Source: an uncultured Clostridia bacterium
Lineage (GTDB): Bacteria > Bacillota > Dehalobacteriia > UBA4068 > JAAVYR01
Direction of reading: 5' to 3'
Assembly: GCA_946562005.1 (NCBI GenBank)
Contig: CAMNVD010000073.1
Location: forward strand, 1 to 5,862
DNA: 5,862 bases
A model generated the notes under the pieces. The model worked only from the letters and a program-made list of their open reading frames with translations. It did no database searches and was not told the DNA's origin. Shown here piece by piece: positions 5,805 to 5,862 of this stretch (the first letter of the stretch is position 1; each line of letters begins with the position of its first letter). Made by a program: the position numbers and the translations under genes.

Positions 5805-5862
5805 CTATCTTCCTCCTGTTTGCAACGCTTCTACTAGTCGGATTCCCACCTGCCGTAGGTTA
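5805..5862 (-). CDS. murC: C-terminal end of UDP-N-acetylmuramate-amino acid ligase MurC (partial)
   Basis: Only the last 18 codons and a TAG stop (5807-5805) are in the window. The peptide NLRQVGIRLVEALQTGGR resembles the MurC C-terminus, where a GAGD/N motif is followed by a helix of the type 'IRxVGxxLVEAL'. The position directly before murB is also the usual place of murC in Firmicute dcw clusters. The stop overlaps the murB translation start region, with 2 bases between the genes. Too little is visible to prove the identity; the call is an inference from this short match and gene order. Confidence 0.6.
   Translation of the reverse strand, partial: NLRQVGIRLVEALQTGGR
5811..5817 (-). promoter_or_regulatory. 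Ribosome binding site of murB inside the murC end
   Basis: AGGAGGA on the minus strand lies 8 bases before the TTG at 5802 and encodes part of the last murC codons. It decides the TTG start of murB and points to translational coupling. Confidence 0.8.

Noticed and set aside
1..5862. CRISPR arrays, tRNA or rRNA genes, insertion sequences and riboswitches.
   Set aside because: No regularly spaced repeats, no tRNA-like folds or rRNA sequence, no transposase, and no recognised riboswitch core were seen; coding density with housekeeping genes explains almost the whole window.

Overview
The window is a chromosomal stretch of housekeeping genes from a low-to-moderate GC Firmicute. All genes lie on the minus strand, so transcription runs from high to low coordinates. 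In that order they are: the last codons of murC (partial), murB, murA, ftsQ/divIB, ftsZ, and the N-terminal half of a bifunctional (p)ppGpp synthetase/hydrolase (relA/rsh) cut by the window start. The run murC-murB-murA-ftsQ-ftsZ is a reduced form of the division and cell wall (dcw) cluster. Its order, FtsZ and MurA sequences of clear Firmicute style, and the lack of spoIIGA-sigE after ftsZ fit a non-sporulating member such as a Negativicute. That placement is inference from memory of family sequences.

Layout: 5805-5862 holds the murC end. murB (4885-5802) starts 2 bases after the murC stop, from TTG with a strong Shine-Dalgarno (SD) site inside murC. murA (3566-4867) follows 17 bases after murB. 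A good intrinsic terminator (3459-3489) then ends this murein-precursor transcript. The 280-base gap after murA also holds two palindromes and an extended -10 promoter (TGTTATAAT, 3342-3350) that should start a second unit, ftsQ (2512-3285) and ftsZ (1220-2356). ftsZ ends at a second good terminator (1165-1197). A near-consensus sigma-A promoter (TTGGCA, 17 bases, TATGAT; 1116-1144) then starts the relA/rsh gene (1-1079, continuing beyond the window). The two larger gaps (3286-3565 and 2357-2511) hold only regulatory or unexplained sequence. I found no RNA gene, mobile element or CRISPR array.

Function: MurA and MurB make UDP-MurNAc from UDP-GlcNAc and MurC adds the first amino acid (L-Ala in most bacteria). 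FtsZ forms the division ring and FtsQ/DivIB is a membrane-bound bridging protein of the divisome. The Rel enzyme sets (p)ppGpp levels. I see no exotic or undescribed system. The points most worth a second look are the absence of ftsA between ftsQ and ftsZ, the split of the cluster into separate transcripts, and a 27-base near-perfect palindrome just upstream of the ftsQ promoter.
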